Part shown: piece by piece, positions 50,211 to 51,601 of the stretch
Position numbering within the stretch: position 1 is the stretch's first letter
Layout: each line of letters begins with the position of its first letter
Origin: FEN-1322 sp041663425
GTDB lineage: Bacteria; Omnitrophota; Gorgyraeia; 2-01-FULL-45-10
Length of the DNA stretch: 51,601 nt
Direction: 5' to 3'
Assembly (NCBI GenBank): GCA_041663425.1
Contig: JBAYMS010000007.1
Location: forward strand, 1-51,601
Program-made: the position numbers and the translations under genes
The notes under the pieces: generated by a model
Told to the model about the DNA's origin: nothing
What the model saw: the letters and a program-made list of their open reading frames with translations, nothing else
Database searches by the model: none

Positions 50211-51601
50211 ATGAGTTATATCGCATTTGCAAGGAAGTACAGGCCCCAGACTTTCGATGATATCATCGGCCAATCGCACGTAACAACCACACTCAAAAAC
50301 GCCATATCCCAGGACAGGGTCGCTCACGCGTATCTGTTCGCCGGTCCGCGCGGAGTAGGGAAGACCACGGCTGCCAGGATACTTGCCAAAGCCCTCAACT
50401 GTGAAAAAGGTCCGACGATAAAACCATGCAATACATGCTCAGCATGTAAAGAGATCACCCAGGGTTCATCGCTTGATATTCTTGAAATAGACGGCGCATC
50501 AAATCGCGGCATCGACGAGATACGAAACCTCAGGGACAATGTAAAATTTGCCCCGTCCAAAGGTAAATTCAAAGTTTATATCATAGATGAAGTTCATATG
50601 CTTACTTCTGAGGCTTTCAACGCGCTTTTAAAGACTCTTGAAGAACCGCCTGCTCACGTCAAATTCATATTTGCTACCACACAGGCCCATAAGGTGCCGC
50701 CTACGATACTTTCAAGATGTCAGAGGTTCGATTTCCGCCGTATAGCGACTAAAGAGATAGCTGATAGTCTTAAAAAAATAGTTAAGCATGAAAAACTTGA
50801 TATAGATGAAGAGCCGATAAATCTTATAGCCAAATATTCCGACGGTGGAATGCGCGATGCGCAGGTGATGCTTGATCAGATGACGTCGTTTACAAAAGGA
50901 AAAGTCACTACAAAAGATGTTGCTAAAATATTGGGAATGGTTGAGGATGAGGCTCTCTTTGAATTGTCGGCAGCTATTAAAAATAAGGATGCTGTTACCG
51001 CGCTGGGAGTGCTGGACAAACTTGTAAATGAAGGTAAAGATGTTACTCAGATAGCGCTCGGCCTTATCGAACATTTCCGTAATATAACTATAACCAAGAT
51101 CAGCCCGTCCGCCGAAGGCTTAATAGACGCGGGAGCTGAAAAGATAAAGCGCTACAAAGACGAATCCGCTGGATTTACCATTGAAAATATGCTGTATATT
51201 ATATATACCTTCTCGAATGCTATAGATTTTATAAAGAAATCAAGCCTTTCCAGAGTTCCTCTTGAGTCGGCGTTAGTAAAACTTACGCTGAGCAATCCGG
51301 TAGTTCCTCTGAATGAAGTGATTAAAAGGATCGAAGCGCTTGAGAAGGGTGTGTGTCAGCGTCCTGCCGCACCTAAACAGCAGACCGCCGCCCCGGAACC
51401 GCAGAAGCTTGTCAAACAAGCCGCTGTAGTAGGGCCGGCTGCGCCTCAACCTAATAAGAATATTCAAAACAGTCAGCGCTCGGCTTATCTGGAGGAGATT
51501 TTGACCTCCTGGAACGCAATAGTTAACAATATAATGCCTAAAAAGATGTCGGTGGCTTCATATCTGCAGGAAGGTTACCCGACCTCTCTTGAAGGGAATA
51601 C
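50211..51601 (+). CDS. dnaX: DNA polymerase III gamma/tau subunit (3' end cut off)
   Basis: The first 463 codons of dnaX; the gene continues past the right edge. The clamp-loader ATPase is complete: GQSHVTTTLKNAI, Walker A GPRGVGKTTAAR, zinc cysteines in NCEK, PCNTCSACKE, Walker B YIIDEVHML, and SRCQRFDF. After about residue 370 it enters the Pro/Ala/Gln-rich linker typical of tau. It loads the sliding clamp during replication. Start ATG 50211 gives the usual SYIAFARKYRPQTF beginning. Confidence 0.96.
   Translation, partial: MSYIAFARKYRPQTFDDIIGQSHVTTTLKNAISQDRVAHAYLFAGPRGVGKTTAARILAKALNCEKGPTIKPCNTCSACKEITQGSSLDILEIDGASNRGIDEIRNLRDNVKFAPSKGKFKVYIIDEVHMLTSEAFNALLKTLEEPPAHVKFIFATTQAHKVPPTILSRCQRFDFRRIATKEIADSLKKIVKHEKLDIDEEPINLIAKYSDGGMRDAQVMLDQMTSFTKGKVTTKDVAKILGMVEDEALFELSAAIKNKDAVTALGVLDKLVNEGKDVTQIALGLIEHFRNITITKISPSAEGLIDAGAEKIKRYKDESAGFTIENMLYIIYTFSNAIDFIKKSSLSRVPLESALVKLTLSNPVVPLNEVIKRIEALEKGVCQRPAAPKQQTAAPEPQKLVKQAAVVGPAAPQPNKNIQNSQRSAYLEEILTSWNAIVNNIMPKKMSVASYLQEGYPTSLEGN

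Noticed and set aside
50780..50800. A-run in dnaX as programmed frameshift site for the short gamma product
   Set aside because: It lies in the middle of the ATPase region rather than after it, and no stimulatory stem was apparent.
1..51601. tRNA, rRNA, CRISPR array, insertion sequence or prophage
   Set aside because: No cloverleaf, repeat-spacer pattern, transposase or integrase was seen; all sizeable intervals are explained by coding genes.

Overview
The window looks like one contiguous piece of a Gram-negative bacterial chromosome with moderate GC. Genes are packed tightly, mostly on the + strand, with many 1-11 base overlaps. Porin, beta-barrel, lipoprotein and periplasmic-binding genes imply two membranes. 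The mix (type IV/pseudopilin-like protein, GHL10-type protein, AmrS-like radical SAM enzyme, small zinc-ribbon protein, FAD/DUF1667 glycerol operon) suggests an uncultivated lineage, perhaps Omnitrophota or another PVC relative. That placement is inference, because no rRNA or marker gene settles it. I saw no insertion sequence, phage, tRNA, rRNA or CRISPR array, and no gene-free stretch longer than 300 bases.

Layout. 1-4830: cut-off pseudouridine synthase, YgjP-like metallopeptidase, degenerate nucleotidyltransferase, TPM/LemA pair, ferredoxin-nitroreductase, SUI1 and Smr small proteins. 4877-10377: compact envelope-redox operon (exported 1-Cys peroxiredoxin, exported archaemetzincin-like protein lacking its catalytic motif, AmrS-like radical SAM enzyme with an N-terminal signal/anchor, DsbD/CcdA-like membrane protein, polytopic spermidine-synthase-like protein). 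10419-12554: flavin reductase-like protein, pseudopilin, small RNA/DNA-binding-like proteins. 12635-17714: membrane protein, TudS-like desulfidase, C_GCAxxG_C_C-like protein, metallo-beta-lactamase/rhodanese/membrane fusion, tandem Cache protein, patatin lipoprotein. 17730-22054: permease (minus strand), carboxylesterase, GHL10-like protein.

22123-30256 is one apparent transcription unit that starts with a lipase and runs through glycerol kinase, glycerol-3-phosphate dehydrogenase, an FAD oxidoreductase and DUF1667 into a PhoB/PhoR pair. It is followed by a PhoB-type promoter with four 11-base-spaced half-sites (30291-30344), then a 63-residue protein, porin, pstSCAB, a lipoprotein and phoU. 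A second phosphate module (DUF47 plus Pit transporter, receiver protein, TPR protein, DEAD-box helicase) follows from a full-consensus promoter. 40997-43512 on the minus strand encodes an RNase Z-like hydrolase and CstA. 43599-50158 holds a small exported protein, phosphoribosyltransferase, FemAB-like acyltransferase with two SMR-like proteins, a histidine kinase whose phosphoacceptor His is Tyr, a carboxylesterase and an MFS exporter. dnaX runs off the right edge.

The most interesting signals are the 4877-10377 envelope operon with its dead archaemetzincin, three apparent pseudoenzymes, the coupling of glycerolipid catabolism to phosphate signalling, and several promoters whose -10 element lies only 7-11 bases from the start codon, implying leaderless or nearly leaderless mRNAs.
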